Assembly: GCA_963969345.1 (NCBI GenBank)
Contig: OZ017769.1
Coordinates: forward strand, 4,464,816 to 4,528,815
Direction: 5' to 3'
DNA: 64,000 nt
Source: Turbatrix aceti
Lineage: Eukaryota; Nematoda; Chromadorea; Rhabditida; Panagrolaimidae
Below are positions 34,501 through 43,517 of the stretch, one piece after another. The notes below the pieces were generated by a model, which worked only from the letters and a program-made list of their open reading frames with translations, searched no databases and was not told where the DNA came from. Positions within the stretch are counted from its first letter, which is position 1. Every line of letters starts with the position of its first letter. A program made the position numbers and the translations under genes.

Positions 34501-37500
34501 CGTTAAAATTTTGTCAAAAATCGCCAAAACAAGCTTTTTTGTGTTTACTGAAAAACCAAAGACCGGCGGACCGTTTTTGTCCTTACAAAAAACCAAAAGC
34601 CATCCAAAACAACCCACCTCAGCTGAAAAGCCTTCCCACCGGCAACATAGTTACTCGAAACCATGCGAGCCACGATGCTGCCAGTATTTCTGTCATGGAA
34701 GATCAATTCCTGGCCGTCGTCGTCCAGCGCCACGTAGGTAGGCGTCGAGAACGCATCATTCGCGAAATCTATCGTATGAAGCCTCATGGACTGAAGTTCC
34801 AGCACTCGGGTTTTATTGAGCGCCGGTTGCGTCCAAAACAGTCTTCTGTGCGTGTCGATGACCAGCGAAGTAGCGTCCAGCGTCGCGTTCGGGTCAATGG
34901 TCTTCAGTGAGATTTCGGATATTTTTTTGCCGTTGGCTGAGGCTCGGAAGAGCGCTGGCGGGTTGTAGCCCATGTCGAACCAGTACAATTCACTGAAAAC
35001 AGATTTTTCATCTGTCAGAAAATTTTTCAAGTCACTCACCCTTCAATATAATTGATTTCAACAGGTTTCCTAAGCGCAGGTGTCGTCAAACTGCTGATGA
35101 TCGTCTTCCGGTACCGACCATCGCTGGTGACGGCACTGATCCAGGAATGCGTCCTATTTGCCTCGTTGACCCGCCATCCGGTGAAATAGACGACTTGCTG
35201 GCGTTCGTTGACGGCAATGCCATGGCAATTCTCGGCTCCAAATTTTAGGAGCACTGTTTGCTCGCTGTCGACCGCGTCATGGAGACAAAGACGGTACAAC
35301 CGACCTGCGATTGTGTCAGACCAGATAACCGACGTAGTCGAAGCATCTGTCGCAATAGCGGAAATATTTTCATCCCCCCTGGGAGCCAGGAGCGGGAAAA
35401 TTACCTTATTAGGATAATCCATGTCAATTCCCGTCAACGAAGTGGACGTCGCAAAGACAAGTGTTTGGTTGACAGAAACACAGTGCGTGTCCGATCCCCT
35501 ATCAAGGGCCATAAGGTGCGGGCAGACGCATTTCCTGACCAGCGGGGTCTCGATGAGACACAAATGACTGCATCCACCTTTGTCAATTCCGCAGGGGTTT
35601 TTCTCAGCCCTCGGCTGCCGACTGGGGTGGATAATCTTCAGATCAAACGGCTGATTGGACGCATTTTCAATGAGTTCGACCTGCGAGCCGTTCCACTTGT
35701 TCGCCCGGTAGATGTCCATGTGCCGCCAGTCAGACCAGTAAATCTGATCTTCGAAAACGCTGATCGCGAAGGGGTGAGCCAGGATGACGCTGTCCCGCAT
35801 GATGAGGCGGTGGTCGGTGCCGTCGTAGGCAATGGAGTGCACGCTGTCCGACTTGGCGTCGATCCAGTACAACCGCTCAGCCGGGTAGTCACAGGTGATG
35901 CCGTTGGGCCAGCCACCGTTTGCGACGTTTTCCAGGACGCGGAAGAGCACGCGGCGATCTGTGCCGGCGAGAGTGGCGCGCTCGATACGGGGATTTTCTT
36001 GCTGCCAGTCTGTCCAGAACATGAGACCTTTTCTGAAAAAATCGAAACGTCAGAATGCGCCTCCAAAAATGTTATAGGACCAAAAACCAGACCCGACCCC
36101 GTTTTCGAACACGAACCCAAAGTTTCCATTTTTCCACCAAAAAGTAAATATCTAACAAAATTACAAAATTCTGAAAAAAATACAAAATTTGTATAAAATT
36201 GAAAAATATTCAAATTTAAGCAAAAATGTGGAATAAATTTTGAGTTTTTGGAAACAAAAAACTGTAGATTTTTACACCGGTGACATTTTGGGTTTTTTGG
36301 TCGGGTTACACGGATTTCCGAGTTTTGGTTCGTTTTCGAGCGAATACCCAAAAGTTCGGAATTTCAACCTAATGTGTACCCGGTTCCTCTCTAAGGCTCC
36401 CTACTTAACTCCTCTAACACAAATACCAACAATCACAATATCACAATACAACAATCAAATTTATTCAGTAAAATCACACAAATTACAACAAGCAACCGGG
36501 GGACTTGGCCCTAGACAGTGGTTCCTGAAACCCCGTGTCTTAGGCTCTTATATAAAGATGCTAATGGGGCGTTGTTTGCTTCCGGATACTGTGGCAGGGA
36601 GATAGACAAAGAGAGGGAACAAGGTGTTGATCGCGTCCGCGGGCGCAAGTCATTTGTCTAACGACTTGCTAGCTCGCGCGGCTGGCCCCTCGCGCCAAAG
36701 GTCGGAGCGCGGGTTGCAACACTTCTTTGTCTTCCTCTTTTGCCTTACGCCGCGGATACAACACAACCCAAAAACGAATAACATTTTTTTTCTAAAATTA
36801 CGTATTTTTGCTAAAAAAAAACCTAAATTCTGTTCAAAAAGGCGATATAAATTTTTTAATTGAAGCATAAATGTGACATAAATTTTGAATTTTTAGACAC
36901 ATTTTTTAAACCGAGTATCCGAAATTTCGGATTTTCTGTCGGGTACCAAAAATTTCGGGTTTTTTGCATTCTTGGTCCCCAAAAACGATTAAACTCACGT
37001 CGAATCAATCGCCAGAGCCCTGAGATTGTGCATGTCGTCCTTCACAATCGTAGCAATGTAAGTGCCTTCAAAGTTGACAACCTGGATTTGATCAAGAATA
37101 CTGTCAACCCAATAAACATTTCGGCCAATCCAGTCGACAGCCAGGCCCTCAGCGGTCCAGATGCCGATCTTGACAATTGGGTGCACGTCGACGAGGACGC
37201 CTCCGGAAATCCGTCCGCGGAAGATCTGATCTTTGTGAATGTCGGACCAAAAAAGAGAAATACTGGACGCGTTCTCGTAGAAAAAGTCGATTGAAATCGT
37301 ATTGCTCAGCTGCGAAAGCAGCGAGACCGATTTTTCACCTGGCCCAGCCGGCTTCGGTCTGTTCTTGTCGCTGTCGTAGGCCGGCGTGATCCTGGCAAAT
37401 CGGACGTGATAGCGGTTCGTGTAGACCAGATAAGCGGGGACCGGATCAACAGGCTTGCATGTAAATTTGTCGGCAGTCATTTCGTAGCCAGGCAGGCAGT

Positions 37501-40500
37501 GGCAGTACCGGGTAGAGCCCTGGGGCTCGCAGAGCTGGGAACAGGCTCCGAAGGTGCAGGGATCTCGTTCTGAAATTTAAAAAAATCAATAAAAAAGTTC
37601 AATCCAGGAAAAAGTGAACGTTGTTGTTCGTTCACAAAAAATATAAAAATTCATTGTTCATGTTTGTTCATGATCAAAATTTTCAGAAATTACGTTGTTC
37701 GTGTTCGTTCACGAACATTTCTAAACTTTTTCGAACAAACAAAAAAAACCACAAATTTTGGTTTATATTTTTAAAAATTGAAGTTTTTGATAAAAAAAAC
37801 AACAAAAAAAACGTGGTTTTGCTTTGAAAAAGTGCAGAAAAACTGTTACAAAACGCAAATTACGTACGTATTTTTGGTCGAGTGATCAAAGTTTGGCCCA
37901 AATGTTAAATAAAATTTTCGATGTTTGTTCGTGTTCGTTCGCGAACGTAAACAAAGTTGTTCTTATTCTTTCGTTTTCCTGGACAAAATTTGCAAAACGT
38001 TATTTGTCTATGAACAAACAAAAAATCAACTCCATTCCTGGTTCAAAGATCTTCTTCGACTCACCGTGACACTTTGAACCCCCGGCATCAAGCGTAAAGG
38101 ATTCATTACACGCGCAGACGTACCCAGTCGGGCGGTTGAAGCACTTCTGCTCGCACGTGGATTCCGCGCAGAGATTCTCTTCGCATAGGAAGCCTTCATC
38201 GTCGCCGTCCGGGCAATCTGGTTTCCCGTCGCACACAAATTCAGGAAGCAGACACGTCGAACGGGAATCGTTCCTGCACAGGTACAAAGGCTCGATGCAG
38301 CGATCCACGTTGGAATGCAGCTGACGACCACAGTATCGTTCGTCGGAGCCGTCCGCGCAATCTCGATATCCATCACAGCGGAATTTGGATGCAATGCAGC
38401 GCGTTGAGTCCCTGCATGGGAATTCATCAACGGAGCATTTCAGGAACGCTGAAATTTTTTTATTAAAAAAAATTTTTTTTTATAAAAAATGTAAAAAATA
38501 TAAAAAAAAAAGTAAAAAATGAAAATAAAAATAATTACGTAAAAAATGAAACAAAAAAAAATTTGAAAAAAAAAATGCAACAAAAAAATTTTAAAATGAA
38601 AATAAAACAAATTAATTTTTATTAAAATAACAATAAAAAAATAAATAAAAATAGAAAAAAAAAGTCAGAAAAACTCACGGCAGTTCTCCTCATCGCTGCC
38701 ATCGCGGCAATCGGGGTCGCCGTCGCAGCGGAAGGCGGAGCGGATGCATTCAAAGTCCCGCGTGCACTGGAACTGGTTGACCAGCTGACAGACACGTGCT
38801 TCGGGCCTCGGAGGCGCCACCTGGCTGCAGAGGGTCGAGTTCTCGTCAAAGCCGTTGTCACAATCAGGAACGCCGTCGCACATAAACTTGGTAGACATGC
38901 AGGGCGAGGAGTCGGAGCACTTGAACTCCAGGCCTTGGGCACAGGTGCCTGAGCAGAAGACTTCGTCAGAACCGTCGCGGCAGTCGTTTTGGCCGTCGCA
39001 GATGAAAGACATCAGAATGCATTTTCCGTTTTGGCACCGGAACTGGCCTGGAGGGCAGGTGTCTGGGTTTTCTGAAAAACTCGGAGGCTGATATGCTAAT
39101 CGGAGTGCCAAAAGGGTATGTTCGAACTTTTTTGTTCGTCTGCGGACAAATTTGATTTTTTAGTGTTCGTGTTCGTTCGCAAACAGATTTTTTTTAAATA
39201 GATTTGTTTGTTCGCGTTCTTTTGCGAACAAAATTAAATTATTTTAATAAATAAAACGAACAAAAATTGAATTCAAATTACGGTAACGATGCAAAAATTT
39301 TGTGATTTGACAAAAAAATAGTAAATAACAATTATCAATTTTAGCAAAAAAAAGTGTAGGATAACTGTTATCCAAAAACGAAAAAAAAATGTGAAATGTC
39401 GAATTTTAAGTTTTTCGGAGAATAAAATTTTGCTGAATTGACAAAAAATCTGTTTGATGTTTGTTCGTGTTTGTTCGCGAACACAATCAAAAAAAATAGT
39501 GTTCGTTCCATTTTTCAAACAAAATTGAAAAAAAAGTTCGTATTTGTTCGCGAACAAAAAAACCGGCTGTTTACCCTTCCCAGATTCAAAAAAAACGTAC
39601 CACAATTTTCCTCATCAGATCGATCGTCAAAGGCCCTCGTTTGGCAGTCAAATGACCGGTCACAGGTCCACTTGGACGGAATGCACTTATTTGACTGCGC
39701 GCAACGGAATTTGTTAGGCCCGCATGTTTTCTGTCCTTCACACAAATTAGGTTCCTCGTCGTCGCCTCCGGGGCAGTCGTTAGACCCGTCGCAGAGCCAG
39801 GATCGGTCGACGCACAGATTTGACGCGCAAAGAAATCCGTCGTTGGCACAGGTGTGGTGCTCACAAGCGCCTCCCGGTCCTCGATCTTCATCGGAACCGT
39901 CGCCGCAGTCATCGCGCCCGTCGCAGACCGCGTACAACGGCACGCAGATTTTAGAACGACGGCATTCAAATTCGTGGAGCGTGCTGCAGGTTGTGGTGTT
40001 GAAAGGTGCGGCGTTGCACTTTTCTGGGGCAGCGGGATCGACCGAGAATCCCTCGGCACAGAGACACTTCTTTGGAGCGCAGATTTCAACTCCCGTGCAG
40101 TCGACTGGGACGCAGATATGCTCGCATCCGCCGAAATTAGCTGAAGCAGAACAAATATCCTGCGCCGGGTGCGCAGTAGCATTGGCTCGCGGATCAAATA
40201 CGTGAACTTCAAAAACAGGCGGCTCGTCTTGATAAACGACCCTGGGCTGAAGTTTGAATCCTTCATGACCGATGCCTGTCAGACGGGCTTCGTAGACCGC
40301 GCCTCCGCGGAATTCGGACCAATAAAGAGCGTCGTTGCTGAGAGCTAGGCCGTAGAGACGCCCGATGCGCGCAATCACCTGTCGCTCGGCTCCGTCAAAT
40401 CTGGCCCGCTCGATGGTCTGGAAATACGCGTCGCACCAATACAGCCAGCCGCCGGCTTCGTCGACGACCAGAGCGTTGGGCCAGTGAATGTGCTGGTCGA

Positions 40501-43500
40501 CTATGACGGTCCGGGCCGAGCCGTCGAGATTGGACCGCTCTATTTTGGATGTCGAATTTTGGATGCGTTGTGAATCCGTCCAGTCGCCCCAGAAGAGGTA
40601 TGATTTGGCTGAAAATGAATAAAAATTTGGTTAAAAATCTAAAATCAATCAAAACCAGTTTTGTCGGTTTAAAAATTTTTTTGGGTACTTGGAACCGAAA
40701 ATTGGTTTTCAGGTACCCAAACCGGAACCGGAACAAAAAAGTTTTTTGGGTACCCGGAACCGAAAATTGGTTTTCGGGTACCCAAACCGGAACCGAAATA
40801 AAAAAAATTTTTTAGGTACCCGGAACCGGAGCAAAAATTTTTTTTCAGGTATCCGAACCGAAACCAACTGGTTCCAATTCGGGTACCCGGTCGGTTCCGG
40901 TTTTCGGTTCCAGTACCCGCAACAAAACTGATCAAAACTAACCAGAATGCACAGCAACGCTTCTGGGATTCGTCAGATTCGTCCGAATAATAACAGCACG
41001 CAGGTGAGGCCTCTCAGGATTGATGACCCCCACGACCTTCTTCGCCTGGTCCGTGTAGTACAGATTTCCACCGACCGGTTCATAAACCAGACCCTCGCAA
41101 TTCGTGATGCCAGAATCCACAAGCATCTCCTCAGAGCCACCCAAAATGCCCCGTCGATGGAGAGTATAATTGCGCGAGTCCGTGTAATACACGGTTTTTG
41201 CTCGGGCGTCGACCGCGAAGGCTGTCGTCTTGCCCGACGTCAGGATCACCGGCATGCCGTTGGCTGGAACTGAGATATTTCCGGTCGCGGAAGGCGTCGA
41301 TGTCTGTGCGAGGGGAAATCCAGAAATCTGTCCGGGATTGGAGTGACCAAGCAGGAGCAGTGGTTCTTCTGGGTTGTAATCGCTGGAGCAAACGCGCCCG
41401 TCTTCTTTCGAGACAAAACCCTCGGCGCAGCGGCAAAGAGCCGTGGGGGGACCGGTGGGCAGACACAGGTGAGAGCAGTTGCCGTTATTCGTCCAGCAGG
41501 GGTTGTTTGATACTGAAAAAAAACAAATTCAATCAGTGCAATAATTTTTTTGTTGCTTCGAAATTTTTTTCCAGTAAAAAAATATTTTTTGTAGAAAATA
41601 CAAAAACTCAAAAAAATACAAAAATCGATTCAACATTTGAATGCAGAAAAATACAAAACACAAAATTGTTGATCAATTAAAAAAAATACAAAAACTAAAT
41701 TTTTTTGTTTTTTTGACCAATTTTTAGTTTTTTTAGGCCCAGAAACGGGCCACAATTTTTGTCTCCGCCCCCAAAGCCAATCACCATTGAACTGAACCAG
41801 CGGATGAAAAATCAAGAGTCGCTGGATACTCTCAAAATCGTGCGCACTGTCCCTAACAAGCGGTGCCTGCTGCGGAGTTTCCGGACGAGCGTCGACAGTC
41901 AACACTCGGTCGGAAGAAGACACAACGTAGAGCGTGCCAGCGAATCCAGACATCGAACGGGCCGTCTTGAAAAGACTCGACGACGCAACAAGTCTCCTTC
42001 GAAATCGTCCGTCGTAGTCGATAGCCTGGATGTGTTCCAGGTACGTGTCAAGCCAGAAAACAGTCCGCGTAACTGGATCAGCGTAGACAGCTTTCGGGAA
42101 AATAACGGCGCCGGAAGTGAGCTGGACCATCGCTGAGCCGTCGATCGAGACCCTATGAATGCCGACTGACGCGCCGGAGCGTTCGACGACAAACAGGTAT
42201 CCGGCGGCTGGGTCGAGGGACATTGCCTCGGGCGTGGTCAGCCCGCGCTGCTTGATCCGCACGCAGGGCGCCGCTGCAGGGGCCCGGCACGCAAAAATGC
42301 GACCGTATCTCGCGTCGAGGAAAAACCAGTTTCCCCCGACCCAGTCGAATTCCATGGCTGCGATTCCGTCGATGGCAAAATCCGGATGAACCGTTCGGAC
42401 CTGTCCTTGAACCGAAAAGCTCCCGGCAGAAGTGCCAGGTACAACTTTTACGCATTCCATCGACGTAACACTTTTTACGCCGGAAAAACGCGTCGCGATC
42501 CAGCAAACTTCTCCGTGGCGCCAATCGTAGGCAAAAGCCTGCGCGTGGACGCTGGCGAGACGGAGGACGGCGGAGTCGATCGCGAGGCCAGACAGGGGCT
42601 TGAGGACGGCTTCTGTCGTCGAGACCAGCCAGACGAAGGGTTTCGGCTGGTCGTCGGCGAGAATGCAAGATCTCCTATCGATTGCCAGTTTGTAGCCAGA
42701 AGAACACGAACACGTGAATCGGGGGTCTTGGATCTTGGTGGCAATAGAATTGTTGCACACCTGTGAGCAGACAGGTGTCTGGCCGTGGCGGGATCTTTCG
42801 CATTCGTTTTCATCCGTGCAATCATCGCCGGAGGGTATTAAACCTTCCGGGCAGTAGCAAAGCTGGTTTCCCTCCGGCGTCCAGGTTTTACCGTATTTGC
42901 ACGCTAATTGTGTGCCCTGAAAAAAAAAATTTTTAATCCAGGTAAATCAGGTGAGGTGAACAAACGAACGTTGGTAGCCTGATGGCAAAGCTGGTGTTCA
43001 TCACTGGCATCTGGACAATCACGATTACCGTCACAGAAAAGTCGTGTCGGGATACAAAATCCCGTAGAACCGCAATGGTACATGCCAGGTGGACAGGCTT
43101 TTGCGTCAACGCAGAGCTCTTCGTCGGATTTGTCTAAGATGCCGTAGGCATTCTTCCCGCAGTCAAATTCGCCATCACACCTGTATCCAGGAGGTAAACA
43201 CTTGCGGGTGGTCTCGCAGCGAAATTCTCCAGCAGCACAGCCTCTGGGTGGACAGGTGAGGGGTTCATCGGTTCGGTCAAAGCAGTCAAATTCGGTATCG
43301 CAATACCATGAACCTGGAATGCACTTTCCACCGAGCTGGCCGTCGCAGTAGAAATGCTCGGCCCGGCACGCAGCTGCGGTAATGTTGTATTCCGCGTCGG
43401 AGGCCGTCTTGGAGGTGACTGGGGTGAAGCTCACGTGGAGGCATAGAAAAAATAATACCAAGACCCCTGAAGGGGGTAGTCTTTTGATTTTCGTTGTAGG

Positions 43501-43506
43501 AACCAT
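21841..43506 (-). CDS. LRP1: LRP1-type low-density lipoprotein receptor-related protein, complete, 5,055 aa
   Basis: Coding exons (high to low): 43506-42970, 42916-41785, 41512-40943, 40608-39601, 39071-38679, 38448-38065, 37569-36999, 36032-35040, 34992-34618, 34170-32978, 32427-30585, 29619-28958, 28818-27349, 27224-27072, 27012-26878, 26820-26302, 25776-24792, 24375-22296, 22005-21841; total 15,168 nt, every junction in phase. Order of domains: signal peptide ([13 protein letters not shown]), LA repeats in clusters of about 3, 8, 10 and 12 (CDGxxDCxDGSDE signatures), eight YWTD-type propellers (e.g. [25 protein letters not shown]) separated by EGF modules, about 11 EGF repeats, a transmembrane helix near residues 4928-4955 and a tail of about 100 residues. 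Human LRP1 has 2/8/10/11 LA clusters and the tail block TNFTNPVY; here TNFTNPVF. That tail and the cluster pattern favour LRP1 over LRP2/megalin. Function by family: endocytic clearance of lipoproteins and proteases, and signalling. Confidence 0.96.
22055..22270. repeat. GGGTACCC/GGATACCC-type repeat in LRP1 intron 22006-22295
   Basis: Contains GGGTACCCAAGCCAAAACCC, GATACCCAAAACCGAAAATT and TTGGGGTATCCGAAAACCCC, a palindromic A/T-C/G alternation related to 36280-36985 and 40675-40930. Confidence 0.5.
24376..24791. other. LRP1 intron with low-complexity sequence
   Basis: AT-rich, with repeated AAAAAAGTTTTTTTGAATAA-like units at 24545-24680 and CTCGACTCGAAA-type motifs at 24450-24520. No gene seen. 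Confidence 0.6.
25013..25024 (-). other. Furin-type cleavage motif RTKR in LRP1
   Basis: Residues 4231-4234 read RTKR followed by Ser, in the last propeller after EKS. Human LRP1 is cut by furin in its last propeller at RHRR. Cleavage here would leave a C-terminal chain of about 821 residues, near the size of the known 85-kDa LRP1 light chain. Cleavage itself is inference. Confidence 0.6.
25370..27728 (-). other. LRP1 LA cluster IV (12 repeats)
   Basis: Exons 13-17. Exons 14 and 15 each encode about one repeat and begin and end in phase 1, so each can be skipped or gained without a frame change. Signatures include [32 protein letters not shown] and [16 protein letters not shown]. Confidence 0.85.
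25795..26195. repeat. GTTCG-palindrome dispersed repeat, copy 5
   Basis: In LRP1 intron 25777-26301. It is in the opposite orientation to copies 1, 3 and 4 and closest to the copy at 37615: both contain AATTACGT, AAAACTGTTACAAAA and TTTGGCCCAAATG before the final GATGTTCGTTCGTGTTCG palindrome. The intron also has a run of C at 26260-26269. Confidence 0.75.
28830..28920. repeat. Possible GTTCG repeat remnant in LRP1 intron 28819-28957
   Basis: Short sequence with TTGTTCAC, TTTTGTGAACAAAATTTGTG and AACGTTCGTTTTTCCC; similar in style to the dispersed family but too short to align with confidence. Confidence 0.3.
30084..30485 (+). CDS. Nested secreted Ser/Thr/Pro-rich mucin-like protein, probably GPI-anchored (133 aa)
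   Basis: Lies wholly inside LRP1 intron 29620-30584, on the opposite strand. ATG at 30084, stop at 30483-30485, no intron. Residues 1-18 form a clean signal peptide ([16 protein letters not shown], cut near GAP). Residues 20-110 are rich in Ser, Thr and Pro, as in O-glycosylated mucin stalks, with one NLT N-glycosylation site. A small-residue stretch (DSSAVTG) then leads to a terminal hydrophobic segment ([15 protein letters not shown]) with no charged tail, the plan of a GPI-anchor signal. AATAAA follows 63 nt after the stop. I recognise no named family, since such sequences diverge fast. The exon-like GC content against the AT-rich intron supports a real gene. Confidence 0.75.
   Translation: MNCWLITLIVAVFAVASFGAPKTTTHPSSSSSSSPTTTSLEPDPPSTTEAPLSTKPSTKNPNNLTSSSQEPSTTAPPSPKPTQETNPLSSTLNSAAETSQTDSSTVVSDPSDSSAVTGFYFSTLVVGTMLLNL
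30548..30553 (+). promoter_or_regulatory. Poly(A) signal of the nested mucin-like gene
   Basis: AATAAA 62 nt after the stop codon and just before the LRP1 exon edge at 30585, on the strand of the nested gene. Confidence 0.6.
32428..32977. other. LRP1 intron, AT-rich low complexity
   Basis: Almost only A and T, with degenerate AAATAAAAAAATTAAATTTA units at 32460-32600. No gene or mobile element recognised. Confidence 0.7.
34171..34617. other. LRP1 intron, AT-rich low complexity
   Basis: Runs of A and T with AAATAAAAAA-like units at 34280-34470. Nothing recognisable. Confidence 0.7.
36280..36985. repeat. GGGTACCC-type repeat, split by an LTR
   Basis: In LRP1 intron 36033-36998. Left part to 36369 (TCGGGTTACACGGATTTCCG, GAATACCCAAAAGTTCGG) and right part from 36764 (GAGTATCCGAAATTTCGG, GTCGGGTACCAAAAATTTCG) flank the LTR-like insert at 36370-36763. 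Confidence 0.5.
36370..36763 (-). mobile_element. Probable solo LTR (about 394 bp)
   Basis: Composition differs sharply from the AT-rich intron around it. Flanked by the 5-bp direct repeat CAACC (36365-36369 and 36764-36768). Read on the - strand it begins TGTTGTATCC, has a TATATAAG box at 36554-36547 and, about 85 nt on, AATAAA at 36465-36460, the U3-R-U5 order of a retrotransposon LTR. No internal coding region or second LTR is present. The 3' end reads ACACATTA rather than a canonical CA, so the exact edge is uncertain. Confidence 0.6.
37615..37990. repeat. GTTCG-palindrome dispersed repeat, copy 6
   Basis: In LRP1 intron 37570-38064, same orientation as the copy at 25795, with shared AATTACG, AAAACTGTTACAAAA and TTTGGCCCAAATG landmarks and a final GTTCGTTCGCGAACGTAAAC. 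Confidence 0.75.
38165..39990 (-). other. LRP1 LA cluster II (about 8 repeats)
   Basis: Spread over exons 4-6. Calcium-box signatures include [55 protein letters not shown] and [13 protein letters not shown]. The third repeat ([18 protein letters not shown]) has an insertion before its SDE; the eighth is atypical before [13 protein letters not shown]. In LRP1 this cluster is a main ligand-binding site. Confidence 0.85.
39115..39575. repeat. GTTCG-palindrome dispersed repeat, copy 7
   Basis: In LRP1 intron 39072-39600. The right edge TTGTTCGCGAACAAAAAAAC, then CGGCTGTTTACCC, matches the family end in reverse orientation. Confidence 0.75.
40675..40930. repeat. GGGTACCC-type repeat, tandem palindromic units
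   Basis: In LRP1 intron 40609-40942. About four units of GGGTACCCGGAACCGAAAAT and GGTTTTCGGGTACCCAAACC alternate, so the block reads nearly the same on both strands. Open frames here are artefacts of this repeat. Confidence 0.7.
42970..43506 (-). other. LRP1 exon 1: signal peptide and LA cluster I (3 repeats)
   Basis: ATG at 43506-43504, a hydrophobic segment at about residues 14-26, then three LA repeats containing [26 protein letters not shown]...KSDEELC and [13 protein letters not shown]. Human LRP1 has two here, so there is one extra. Confidence 0.9.
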
Positions 43507-43514
43507 TTAGAATA

Positions 43515-43517
43515 CTG
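43515..43517 (-). promoter_or_regulatory. 3' splice acceptor 8 nt before the LRP1 start codon
   Basis: On the - strand GCATTTCCCAG precedes TATTCTAA and the ATG. It may be the end of a 5' UTR intron or a spliced-leader acceptor; it also decides the ATG choice because no upstream in-frame exon is seen. Confidence 0.5.
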
